Shown here piece by piece: positions 56,699 through 64,000 of a stretch of 64,000 nt of DNA. Source of the stretch: Paracoccaceae bacterium (lineage in GTDB: Bacteria; Pseudomonadota; Alphaproteobacteria; Rhodobacterales; Rhodobacteraceae); contig JALUYI010000052.1 of the NCBI GenBank assembly GCA_027013095.1, positions 62,001 through 126,000 on the forward strand, given 5' to 3'. The notes beneath the pieces are model-generated. The model saw only the letters and a program-made list of their open reading frames with translations, was not told the DNA's origin and did no database searches. A program made the translations under genes and the position numbers. Within the stretch, counting starts at the first letter, position 1, and each line of letters begins with the position of its first letter.

Positions 56699-59287
56699 AT
56701 GAAGTTCAGAGAACATATCCCGATCGGGACACAGATCGCCTTGTTGCCAGCCCTTGCGCTGATCGGATTTGCCGCCGTCTTGTTTTTGCAATACGAGGGC
56801 CTCGGCTATCAACAGGAGTTGAACAAAAGCGAGGTTGCCCGGCTGGATCTGATGGATGGCTTACGCCGGTTTCAACGGCAGATGACCGATGTCAGGGTTA
56901 GCGAAAAGAATTTTTTCGCCCACCACAAGATCTCGGACACTGTGGCGCATAAGGCCGCCGAGGACGCTATTTTCAGGATCCTCGCTGGTCTCTCGACGGA
57001 ACACACGTCGGTTATCGGCAAGGCCCAGCTGGACCAGTGGACGCGGATGCTGAAAACCTATCAGGATTATTACGACGATGCGGCGCGCGAATTGGAAATC
57101 ATCGGCTATACCGAAAATGTCGGTCTGCGCGGTTCAATGCGCACGGCCATTCATAGTGTCGAATCCAGAATCAAGTATAAGAATCCGGTGCTGATGCGCG
57201 ACATGCTGGAAATGCGTCGGCACGAAAAGGATTTCATCATTCGCGGCGAAGATAAATTCTATACCATGTGGGAGGATTCAATCGGCGTCTTTCAACATAC
57301 GCTGGGGCAGGCGCATCTGTCGGATGTGGATCGAGCGGTGATCAACCTTACCATGCCGATATATGTCGATTCGTTTCGCGCCATGGTCGAGCACAAGCGA
57401 GACCTCGTAATCGACGGGGGCCGGGTCGATGATCTGTCGCAACGGATCATGAAAAGCATCAATCTGGCACTGGTCAAGGCCTCGGTTCATTCGCGCTCGG
57501 CGTTGGAGCGGAAATTCGCGGATGCGCGCAGCAAATTTCTGTACATTGCCGCGTTTACCTTTTTGATCGGTGTCGTCACGGTCATGGTCAGCCGCTGGAT
57601 CGGCGGCGGTTTGCGCGGATCGCTGACCCTGATCACGAACGCCATGACACGCCTGACAAAGGGCGATCTGAACGCCCGGATCCCGGCGACCTCATACGCC
57701 AATGAGATCGGTCAGATGGCCAAGGCCTTGCGGGTGTTTAGGGAAAATGACAAGCGGCGGCTGCTGGCGGATATCAATCTGCGGCGGGCGAAAAGGCAGA
57801 CGGAAAACATCATTCAATCCATGCACGAGGCCCTGTTTGAAATCGACCGGGACGGCACCATCAAGACCAGCAACGCGGCGGCCGAGCGTTTGCTGGGGCT
57901 CTCGATGGAGGAATTGATTGGCCAAAATCTGGCCCGGTTCTTTATCGAACATGGGACCGGTGCACGCGCGTCAGGCCTCCGCGGGATTGATGCGATCATC
58001 AAACCCGAGGACACCCGTGGCACCGCCGAGCGGACCATGATCAAGACGGACGGCCGCGCCATCATGGTCTCGTATTCATGGGCGCAGATGCTGGATGACG
58101 TGGACGGGCAAACCGAAATCATCGTCACCGTGCGCGACATCTCTGAGCAACAGAAAGCCAAACAGGAAATTTTGCAGTTCAAGCGCACTCTGGATCAGAG
58201 CGATGATGAGGTTTACCTGTTCTGGGCCGATGATTTCCGCATCTTTTACCAGAATCGCAGCGCTTGCAGGCTGACCGGCTGGACGGTGGATGAATATTCC
58301 GAAAAGACAGTGATGGATTTCAACCCCGATTTCGATCCGGCTTGGTTCAAGGCGCTGGTTGCCCCTCTGATTTCGGGTGAAGAAAGCCAGATCATGTATG
58401 AGCGCGTCGAACACCGGACCAACCGCCCGGTGGAGGTCGCCATCGAATATGTCACCGCCAAGGACGGTTTCCGGCCCTATTTCGTGGCCTTTGTCCGGGA
58501 TATTTCCGAACGCAAGGCTGCCGACCGCGCAAAATCCGAGTTTGTTTCGACCGTCAGCCATGAATTGCGCACGCCCCTGACCTCGATCAAGGGGGCGCTG
58601 GGGATCATCGCCGCCGATCCCAAGGGGGAACTGGCGGAAGGCCACAAAAAGCTGGTTTCGATTGCCCTGACCAACAGCGATCGTCTGGCCCGGTTGATCA
58701 ACGACATTCTGGATTTTGAAAAGATCGAGGCCGGGATGATGGAATATCGGATGGAGCCGATGGACCTGAGCGCGCTGGTTAGCGAGGCCTTGCAGAGCAA
58801 CGAAGGATACGCGCAGACCTATGGCGTGCATTTTGTCGCCAAGGGAACCGAGGCGCCGGTGATGATCAATGGCGACCGGGACCGTCTGATGCAGGTTCTG
58901 TCCAACCTGATGTCGAACGCGGCCAAGTTCTCGGACAAGGGTGCCGATATCGAGGTTTCGCTAAGCTCTGCGGACGGCAAGGTTCGCGTGGCGGTAAAGG
59001 ATTCGGGCGCCGGTATCCCCGAGGCCGCCCAAGCGACGATTTTCGACAAGTTCACGCAAGCGGATTCCTCGGACCAGCGCAAGAAGGGCGGCACGGGTCT
59101 GGGCCTGAATATCGTCAAGAGCATGGTCGAAGCGCATGGCGGGACCATCGCCTTTGACAGCAAGGAAGGTGTCGGCACGACGTTCTATTTCGATCTGGCG
59201 CTATTGCAGGATGTGGCCGACGAAGAGCCCGGGCGGGCAGAGTCCGATACCAAAGACGCCGAACGTCCGGATATTGCGGCCCAGTAA
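56699..59287 (+). CDS. Membrane sensor histidine kinase with HBM-like sensor, HAMP and two PAS domains
   Basis: The 862-residue protein has a first membrane helix (about 12-31), a large periplasmic helical region (about 32-278) with MRRHEKDFIIRG (172-183), a signature of HBM-type sensors, a second helix (about 280-298), HAMP (about 299-352), two PAS-like domains (about 370-480 and 490-605), HisKA with VSHELRTPLTSIKG (His621) and an ATPase domain with NAAKFSD (about 740), DSGAGIPE (about 770) and GGTGLGLN (about 796). The frame is open far upstream across the antisense rnd gene; the ATG at 56699 begins the protein. No response regulator gene adjoins it. Confidence 0.9.
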   Translation: MKFREHIPIGTQIALLPALALIGFAAVLFLQYEGLGYQQELNKSEVARLDLMDGLRRFQRQMTDVRVSEKNFFAHHKISDTVAHKAAEDAIFRILAGLSTEHTSVIGKAQLDQWTRMLKTYQDYYDDAARELEIIGYTENVGLRGSMRTAIHSVESRIKYKNPVLMRDMLEMRRHEKDFIIRGEDKFYTMWEDSIGVFQHTLGQAHLSDVDRAVINLTMPIYVDSFRAMVEHKRDLVIDGGRVDDLSQRIMKSINLALVKASVHSRSALERKFADARSKFLYIAAFTFLIGVVTVMVSRWIGGGLRGSLTLITNAMTRLTKGDLNARIPATSYANEIGQMAKALRVFRENDKRRLLADINLRRAKRQTENIIQSMHEALFEIDRDGTIKTSNAAAERLLGLSMEELIGQNLARFFIEHGTGARASGLRGIDAIIKPEDTRGTAERTMIKTDGRAIMVSYSWAQMLDDVDGQTEIIVTVRDISEQQKAKQEILQFKRTLDQSDDEVYLFWADDFRIFYQNRSACRLTGWTVDEYSEKTVMDFNPDFDPAWFKALVAPLISGEESQIMYERVEHRTNRPVEVAIEYVTAKDGFRPYFVAFVRDISERKAADRAKSEFVSTVSHELRTPLTSIKGALGIIAADPKGELAEGHKKLVSIALTNSDRLARLINDILDFEKIEAGMMEYRMEPMDLSALVSEALQSNEGYAQTYGVHFVAKGTEAPVMINGDRDRLMQVLSNLMSNAAKFSDKGADIEVSLSSADGKVRVAVKDSGAGIPEAAQATIFDKFTQADSSDQRKKGGTGLGLNIVKSMVEAHGGTIAFDSKEGVGTTFYFDLALLQDVADEEPGRAESDTKDAERPDIAAQ

Positions 59288-59315
59288 GAGGCTGGCCGTT
59301 ACCGGTCTGCGCCCC

Positions 59316-59828
59316 TCAGCGGTTGTCGATGACCTGCTGGCACCAGCCGAGGATGGCGTCAGGGTCGGCGGGCAGCGGTTTGGCCAATCCATCTACGAAA
59401 CCGTCAAACGCATCGCGGCTGGACGGGCCGACGCCGACCAGAACCGGAATCCCCTGTTCCAGAGCGCTGCCGATGGCGGTGCAAAACCCGTGGCCCTCGG
59501 CCTCTTGCGGGCCGAATTTGTTCAGGATGAACAGGTCCGAGCGCGCCGGGTCGCGTTGTTCGACCGCAGCGACGGCGGCACTGATTCCGGCGGGGTTCAG
59601 GCGGCAACTGCTGGAGCCCTCGCCAAGCGACTGGGTGATGCAGATGGCGGGGCCGTCGGGCAGAACCCGGAGGTCCATGTCGCAGTCATGTGCGTCCTCG
59701 GGTTGGTCCTGAAGGATTTTCACAACCCCCGACAGGCGCACGCCCTTTGCCGATAACGCCTCGGCCGTTTGCGACAAAAGCCGGTCGATCTCACCCCGCA
59801 CTGTCGAACTGACAAACGCAATATTCAT
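59316..59828 (-). CDS. DUF2478 family protein (NTPase-like)
   Basis: The 170-residue protein matches my memory of DUF2478, a P-loop-like family often annotated near molybdate or nitrogenase genes: it has the nucleotide-binding-like start IAFVSSTVRGEIDRLL, a central SRLNPAGISAAVAAVE-like segment with LFILNKFGPQEAEGHGF and an LVGVGPSSRDAF region. Function is not established; a role in metal or nucleotide handling is possible. It is divergent from the urease operon, separated by 194 bases (59829-60022), in which I see no clear regulator site. Confidence 0.7.
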   Translation of the reverse strand: MNIAFVSSTVRGEIDRLLSQTAEALSAKGVRLSGVVKILQDQPEDAHDCDMDLRVLPDGPAICITQSLGEGSSSCRLNPAGISAAVAAVEQRDPARSDLFILNKFGPQEAEGHGFCTAIGSALEQGIPVLVGVGPSSRDAFDGFVDGLAKPLPADPDAILGWCQQVIDNR

Positions 59829-60022
59829 GTGGTCTGCTCCTTTTGGTGTTGCCGGACAGTTTCGGACCGACAGCGGTGGAAATCAAGGCGCGTCGCCTGT
59901 TTTTCGGGCATTCGGCGCGCGCTTGGGGGATTTGACGCGGCACCGCCTTATGCTGCTTGACGAGATCAGATGCAATAATCAGGGTCTCTCAGGACATATT
60001 GGCCAGAGCGGCAGGATGAACG

Positions 60023-60841
60023 ATGCCAGAGAATGTTGCACAAACCCGAACCAAATCACCTGCCGCGCAGCGCGCGCGGGGCCGGATCGGGATCGATTAT
60101 TCCACCGATGGTCTGGTTCATCTGTTCCAAAGCGGATCTGCGCGCCTATTGCTGCCGCGAACCTACGGCGGTGGTGCCGAGGCGGTTCTGCTGAATACCG
60201 CAGGTGGGCTGACGGGGGGCGATCGGCTGGACATTGAGGCGACGCTAAAACCACGGGCCAGCCTTTTGATCACGACCCAGGCGGCAGAGCGGATTTACCG
60301 CTCGGCGGGCGGAACGGCGGCAATTAATACCCGCCTGCGCCTTGGAGCAGGGGCAGCGCTGGATTGGCTGCCGCAGGAAACGATCCTGTTCGAGCGGGCC
60401 TCGTTGCAGCGGAACCTCTGTGTTGAAATGGCCAAAGACGCGCGCTTTCTGGGACTTGAAACCCTGGTTTTGGGGCGGCGCGCCATGGGTGAGACGTTGA
60501 CATATGCCGACATTGGCGACCACCGGCGAATTTGGCGCAACGGGCGTCTATTGCACGCTGAATCCCTTTGCTATCCCAAGGAAACAGGGCGGGCGCGCAA
60601 GGTCACGGGCGGCGCGCGGGCGGTGGCTAGCCTGATCTATGTTGCGCCGGATGCCGAGGCGCGTTTGGCGCAGGCTCGTGAGCTGTTGAATTTTGACACG
60701 GTGGCTGCAGCGGCGTCGGCGTGGCAGGGAAAGCTGGTCCTGCGCTTTCATGCTAAAGACGCGCAGCCCTTGCGAAAGGCGCTGGCAGGGTTTTTAACAG
60801 AGTTTCGTGCAAAAGCGTTGCCGCGGGTTTGGCAAATGTAA
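60023..60841 (+). CDS. ureD: Urease accessory protein UreD
   Basis: UreD helps load nickel into apo-urease, with UreF and UreG. The 272-residue protein has [39 protein letters not shown] and [12 protein letters not shown], all family marks. It begins the rightward urease operon; ureA follows after 10 bases. Confidence 0.94.
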   Translation: MPENVAQTRTKSPAAQRARGRIGIDYSTDGLVHLFQSGSARLLLPRTYGGGAEAVLLNTAGGLTGGDRLDIEATLKPRASLLITTQAAERIYRSAGGTAAINTRLRLGAGAALDWLPQETILFERASLQRNLCVEMAKDARFLGLETLVLGRRAMGETLTYADIGDHRRIWRNGRLLHAESLCYPKETGRARKVTGGARAVASLIYVAPDAEARLAQARELLNFDTVAAAASAWQGKLVLRFHAKDAQPLRKALAGFLTEFRAKALPRVWQM

Positions 60842-60851
60842 AGGAGGCGGG

Positions 60852-61154
60852 ATGAACCTGACACCGAGAGAAAAGGACAAGCTGCTGGTCAGCCTTGCCG
60901 CGATGGTCGCTCGGGCGCGACTGGCGCGGGGGGTCAAGTTGAACCACCCCGAGGCGGTGGCGTTAATCACGGACTATGTGGTCGAGGGGGCGCGGGACGG
61001 GCGTAGCGTTGCCGATCTGATGGCTGCGGGGGCGAGCGTGGTGACGCGCGATCAGTGTATGGAGGGTGTGCCCGAAATGATCCCCGATGTGCAGGTCGAG
61101 GCGACCTTTCCCGACGGAACGAAACTGGTCACTGTCCATCAACCGATTCGCTGA
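60852..61154 (+). CDS. ureA: Urease gamma subunit UreA
   Basis: UreA is the smallest subunit of urease, which splits urea to ammonia and carbamate. The 100-residue protein shows [20 protein letters not shown] and [21 protein letters not shown], and ends with [10 protein letters not shown]-like text. The ATG at 60852 follows AGGAGG, a good ribosome-binding site; the frame is open from 60807. ureB follows after 45 bases. Confidence 0.96.
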   Translation: MNLTPREKDKLLVSLAAMVARARLARGVKLNHPEAVALITDYVVEGARDGRSVADLMAAGASVVTRDQCMEGVPEMIPDVQVEATFPDGTKLVTVHQPIR

Positions 61155-61199
61155 GGCCGGACCACGAATGGTGATGAAACGAAAAAAGGAGAGCCGCGG

Positions 61200-61505
61200 A
61201 TGATCCCCGGAGAGATACGTGTCGCATCGGGCGAGATAGAGTTGAACGCCGGTACCAAGACTCGGGTGCTGGATGTGGCCAACACCGGCGACCGGCCGGT
61301 GCAGGTGGGCAGTCATTTCCATTTCGGTGAGGCTAATGCGGCGCTGTCCTTTGATCGCGATGCGGCGCGGGGGATGCGGCTGGATGTGGCCTCGGGCACG
61401 GCGGTGCGCTTCGAGCCCGGGCAGACCCGAGAGGTGCGGCTGGTGCCGATTTCCGGCACGCGAACGGTTTATGGGTTTAACGGTCAGGTGATGGGAAAAT
61501 TATGA
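61200..61505 (+). CDS. ureB: Urease beta subunit UreB
   Basis: UreB is the second small urease subunit. The 101-residue protein begins [18 protein letters not shown] and has [18 protein letters not shown] and the C-terminal [15 protein letters not shown], all family marks. The ATG at 61200 follows GGAG. ureC follows after 13 bases. Confidence 0.96.
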   Translation: MIPGEIRVASGEIELNAGTKTRVLDVANTGDRPVQVGSHFHFGEANAALSFDRDAARGMRLDVASGTAVRFEPGQTREVRLVPISGTRTVYGFNGQVMGKL

Positions 61506-61518
61506 TGGGAGAGTTGTA

Positions 61519-63228
61519 ATGCCGACCAGAATTTCACGCGCGCAATATGCCGATATGTATGGCCCCACCACCGGCGACCGGGTGCGCCTTGCCGACACCG
61601 AGCTGTTCATCGAGGTCGAGCGCGACCTGACCACCTATGGCGAAGAGGTCAAGTTCGGTGGTGGCAAGGTGATCCGGGACGGGATGGGACAGTCTCAGGT
61701 CAGCCGGGCGGACGGGGCCGTGGATACGGTCATTACCAACGCGCTGATCGTGGACCATCAGGGAATCCTGAAGGCGGATATCGGCATCCGGGACGGAAAA
61801 ATCGCGGGGATTGGCAAGGCGGGCAACCCCGACACCCAGCCTGGTGTGGATATCATCATCGGTCCGGGCACCGAGGTCATTGCCGGTGAGGGCAAGATCG
61901 TGACTCCGGGCGGGTTTGACAGTCATATCCATTTCATCTGTCCGCAACAGATCGACGACGCGCTGCACGCTGGCATCACCACCATGCTGGGCGGGGGAAC
62001 CGGACCGGCGCATGGCACGCTGGCCACCACCTGCACCCCCGGCGCCTTTCATCTGGGCCGGATGCTGCAGGCGGCTGATGCGCTGCCGATGAACCTTGGT
62101 TTTGCGGGCAAGGGGAACGCCAGCCTGCCCGGCGCGCTGCTGGAGCAGGTTTACGCTGGTGCCTGCAGTCTGAAGCTGCACGAGGATTGGGGGACGACTC
62201 CGGCGGCGATCGATTGCTGCCTGAGCGTTGCCGAGCAAACGGATGTGCAGGTGATGATCCACACCGATACGCTGAACGAGGCGGGGTTTGTGGAAAATAC
62301 GCTGGCGGCGTTTAAGGGGCGCACCATTCACGCCTTTCACACCGAAGGCGCCGGGGGCGGGCACGCACCCGACATCATTCGTCTTGCCGGTGAGGAAAAC
62401 GTGCTGCCGGCCTCGACCAACCCGACGCGGCCCTATACCGTCAACACGCTCGAAGAACATCTGGACATGTTGATGGTCTGCCATCACCTGGATCAGAATA
62501 TCCCCGAGGACGTGGCCTTTGCCGAAAGCCGGATTCGCCGGGAAACCATCGCCGCCGAGGATATTCTGCACGATATGGGAGCGTTCAGCATCATTGCCAG
62601 CGACAGTCAGGCGATGGGGCGGGTTGGCGAGGTGATCCTGCGCACATGGCAAACCGCCGACAAGATGAAAAAGCAACGCGGGCGCCTGCCCGAAGAGGCG
62701 GGCGAGAACGACAATTTCCGCGTGCGGCGCTATATCGCGAAATACACGATTAACCCGGCGATTGCGCATGGGATGAGCGCCCATATCGGCAGTGTCGAGC
62801 CCGCAAAGCGTGCCGATCTGGTGATCTGGAACCCGGCGTTTTTCGGCGTCAAACCAGATATGGTTCTGCTCGGCGGTAGCATCGTCATGAGCCAGATGGG
62901 CGATCCCAATGCCAGTATTCCGACGCCACAGCCGGTATATTCGCGTCCGATGTTCGGGGCTCTTGGCGGGGCGCTGACGGCCAGTTCCGTCTCGTTCGTC
63001 AGCCACGCGGCAAACAGTTCCTGCATCGCCCAGACTCTGGGATTGGCAAAGGAGACGGTGGCGGTGACCGGCACCCGGGGTCTGGGCAAGCGTGACATGG
63101 TGTTGAACGATGCCCTGCCACGGATCGAAGTGGACCCCGAAACCTATGAAGTGCGTGCGGATGGCGTGTTGCTGACCTGTGAACCGGCTGCCGAGCTGGC
63201 GATGGCGCAGCGATATTTTTTGTATTGA
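61519..63228 (+). CDS. ureC: Urease alpha (catalytic) subunit UreC
   Basis: UreC carries the di-nickel site. The 569-residue protein has all expected ligands: His136 and His138 (DSHIHFICP), the carbamylated Lys219 (SLKLHEDWG), His248 ([11 protein letters not shown]), His274 ([12 protein letters not shown]), the flap Cys321-His322 (MVCHHLDQN) and Asp362 (SDSQAMGR). Numbering is two higher than in Klebsiella urease. Nothing is missing, so it should be active. ureE follows after 10 bases. Confidence 0.98.
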   Translation: MPTRISRAQYADMYGPTTGDRVRLADTELFIEVERDLTTYGEEVKFGGGKVIRDGMGQSQVSRADGAVDTVITNALIVDHQGILKADIGIRDGKIAGIGKAGNPDTQPGVDIIIGPGTEVIAGEGKIVTPGGFDSHIHFICPQQIDDALHAGITTMLGGGTGPAHGTLATTCTPGAFHLGRMLQAADALPMNLGFAGKGNASLPGALLEQVYAGACSLKLHEDWGTTPAAIDCCLSVAEQTDVQVMIHTDTLNEAGFVENTLAAFKGRTIHAFHTEGAGGGHAPDIIRLAGEENVLPASTNPTRPYTVNTLEEHLDMLMVCHHLDQNIPEDVAFAESRIRRETIAAEDILHDMGAFSIIASDSQAMGRVGEVILRTWQTADKMKKQRGRLPEEAGENDNFRVRRYIAKYTINPAIAHGMSAHIGSVEPAKRADLVIWNPAFFGVKPDMVLLGGSIVMSQMGDPNASIPTPQPVYSRPMFGALGGALTASSVSFVSHAANSSCIAQTLGLAKETVAVTGTRGLGKRDMVLNDALPRIEVDPETYEVRADGVLLTCEPAAELAMAQRYFLY

Positions 63229-63238
63229 GGGGGTTGGG

Positions 63239-63673
63239 ATGTTACGCGCCGAAACCGTCTGTCACGCTGTGAGCGCGCTGGCCAAAGAGCGCGTGACGTT
63301 GGATTATGCCTCACGATTTCTGCGCCGCAAGGTGGTGGAAAGCGACGGCGGGCTGCGCTTTTTGGTGGACTTGCCCGAGGCGGTGTTGCTGCACGAGGGC
63401 GACGCATTTCAGTTGCGCGACGGGCGCTTGGTTTCGGTCGTTGCCGCGGTCGAGCCGCTGCTGGAGGTTTCGGGGGATATCGCGCGTTTTGCCTGGCATA
63501 TCGGCAATCGCCACACCCCGTGCCAGATCGAAGGGGAGTGTCTGCGGATTGCCCGCGACCCGGTGTTGGGCGACATGCTGTTGGGTCTGGGCGCGGATTT
63601 GCGCGAGGTGATGGCGCCATTTTCGCCTGAGGGAGGAGCCTATGGGCACGGGCGCACGCACGCGCATGGATGA
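63239..63673 (+). CDS. ureE: Urease accessory nickel chaperone UreE
   Basis: UreE delivers nickel to the UreDFG complex. The 144-residue protein has the family start with AKERVTLDYASRFLRRKV, IARFAWHIGNRHTPCQIE (which holds the conserved internal His), the RDPVLGDMLLGLGADLREV segment and a short His-containing tail (GHGRTHAHG), weaker than the long His tail of Klebsiella UreE. The ATG at 63239 is chosen over the frame start at 63179. It overlaps ureF by 32 bases. Confidence 0.94.
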   Translation: MLRAETVCHAVSALAKERVTLDYASRFLRRKVVESDGGLRFLVDLPEAVLLHEGDAFQLRDGRLVSVVAAVEPLLEVSGDIARFAWHIGNRHTPCQIEGECLRIARDPVLGDMLLGLGADLREVMAPFSPEGGAYGHGRTHAHG

Positions 63674-64000
63674 TGCAACCCTGCTGACGCTGTCACAGAT
63701 GCTGTCTGCGGCCTTTCCGGTCGGGGCGTTCAGCTATTCGCACGGGTTGGAGCAGGTGATCGGGCAGGATGCGCCTTTGGATGCGGCGGGTTTGCAGGAC
63801 TGGGTTGGCGGTGTTCTTGAATTTGGTGCGCCGCGAAATGATGTGCTGTTGCTGCTGGCGGCGTTTCGGGCGCGTTCGGACGGGGAGGTCAGGGCGGTCA
63901 ATGATCTTGCTTTGGCGCTGGCCTGCAGCGCCGAGCGGCATGAAGAGACACAAGCGCTGGGCGCGGCATTTTCGCGAACGGCGCGGCAGGTTTGGGGGGT
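63642..64000 (+). CDS. ureF: Urease accessory protein UreF (partial, 3' end beyond window)
   Basis: The frame from the ATG at 63642 is open to the window end; 119 codons are visible. FPVGAFSYSHGLEQVIG matches the conserved UreF segment. The start follows GGAGG (63632-63636) and lies inside ureE; a second Met, at 63666, could serve instead. UreF joins UreD in the nickel-loading complex. ureG is expected downstream. Confidence 0.9.
   Translation, partial: MGTGARTRMDDATLLTLSQMLSAAFPVGAFSYSHGLEQVIGQDAPLDAAGLQDWVGGVLEFGAPRNDVLLLLAAFRARSDGEVRAVNDLALALACSAERHEETQALGAAFSRTARQVWG

Noticed and set aside
61534-63006. Minus-strand frame of 490 codons opposite ureC
   Set aside because: ureC carries every catalytic residue on the other strand; the antisense frame shows only mirrored codon bias.
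1-64000. CRISPR array, prophage, transposon or rRNA operon
   Set aside because: No regularly spaced repeats, integrase, transposase or rRNA-like sequence was recognised anywhere.

Overview
The window is a chromosomal segment of an alphaproteobacterium, most likely a Rhodobacterales (Roseobacter/Paracoccus-type) species. Three things point there: gene order around the origin (dnaQ-coaE-aroE-maf on one side; hemJ-rho-mnmE-mnmG-rsmG-parA-parB on the other), protein details such as a MnmG that begins by translating a parS site, and GC-rich, tightly packed operons. No insertion sequence, prophage, CRISPR array, tRNA or rRNA gene was found. The window starts in the leader of rimP and ends inside ureF.

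Region by region. (1) 0.25-5.6 kb: rimP-nusA-ylxR/L7Ae-infB, a transcription and translation operon. (2) 5.7-7.7 kb: an unfamiliar pair, a serine-hydrolase-fold protein and a family-61-like glycosyltransferase. (3) 7.8-10.8 kb: hslV, an integral membrane protein and hslU, joined by overlapping codons behind a candidate heat-shock promoter. (4) 10.8-14.3 kb: tim44-like-mltA-smr leftward, fxsA and secB rightward. (5) 14.3-17.1 kb: maf-aroE-coaE-dnaQ leftward. (6) 17.07-17.50 kb: a gene-free, partly very AT-rich stretch with several near-consensus DnaA boxes, which I read as the chromosome origin oriC. (7) 17.5-25 kb: hemJ, rho, mnmE, mnmG, rsmG, parA and parB, with two perfect 16-bp parS palindromes, one over the mnmG start codon and one inside rsmG.

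(8) 25-39.5 kb: hemW-rdgB-rph leftward, hrcA-grpE, mutS, a fused malic enzyme (maeB) translationally coupled to a PfkB sugar kinase, then dnaK-dnaJ with a heat-shock-type promoter and an intercistronic hairpin, and an orphan polysaccharide-export-type ABC permease. (9) 39.6-50 kb: cysQ, kdsB, a family-2 glycosyltransferase, galU, galE, and a near-gapless run of glycosyltransferases ending in a protein with two sulfotransferase-like halves. This looks like a surface-glycan locus, possibly for a sulfated glycan; cysQ (PAP recycling), kdsB (CMP-KDO) and galU/galE (UDP-sugars) could feed it. (10) 50-56 kb: the leftward block rnd-kdsD-lptC-lptA-lptB-rpoN-hpf-ptsN, linking LPS export, sigma-54 and nitrogen-PTS control. 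(11) 56-59.3 kb: a small membrane protein and an orphan hybrid-sensor histidine kinase. (12) 59.3-64 kb: a DUF2478 protein divergent from a urease operon ureD-A-B-C-E-F, with ureF cut by the window edge.

The main candidates for something new are the glycosyltransferase-sulfotransferase cassette (44.5-50 kb), the hydrolase/GT61 pair, the membrane protein wedged between hslV and hslU, and the structured leader in front of rimP. The best supported architectural finding is the oriC/parS centromere region.
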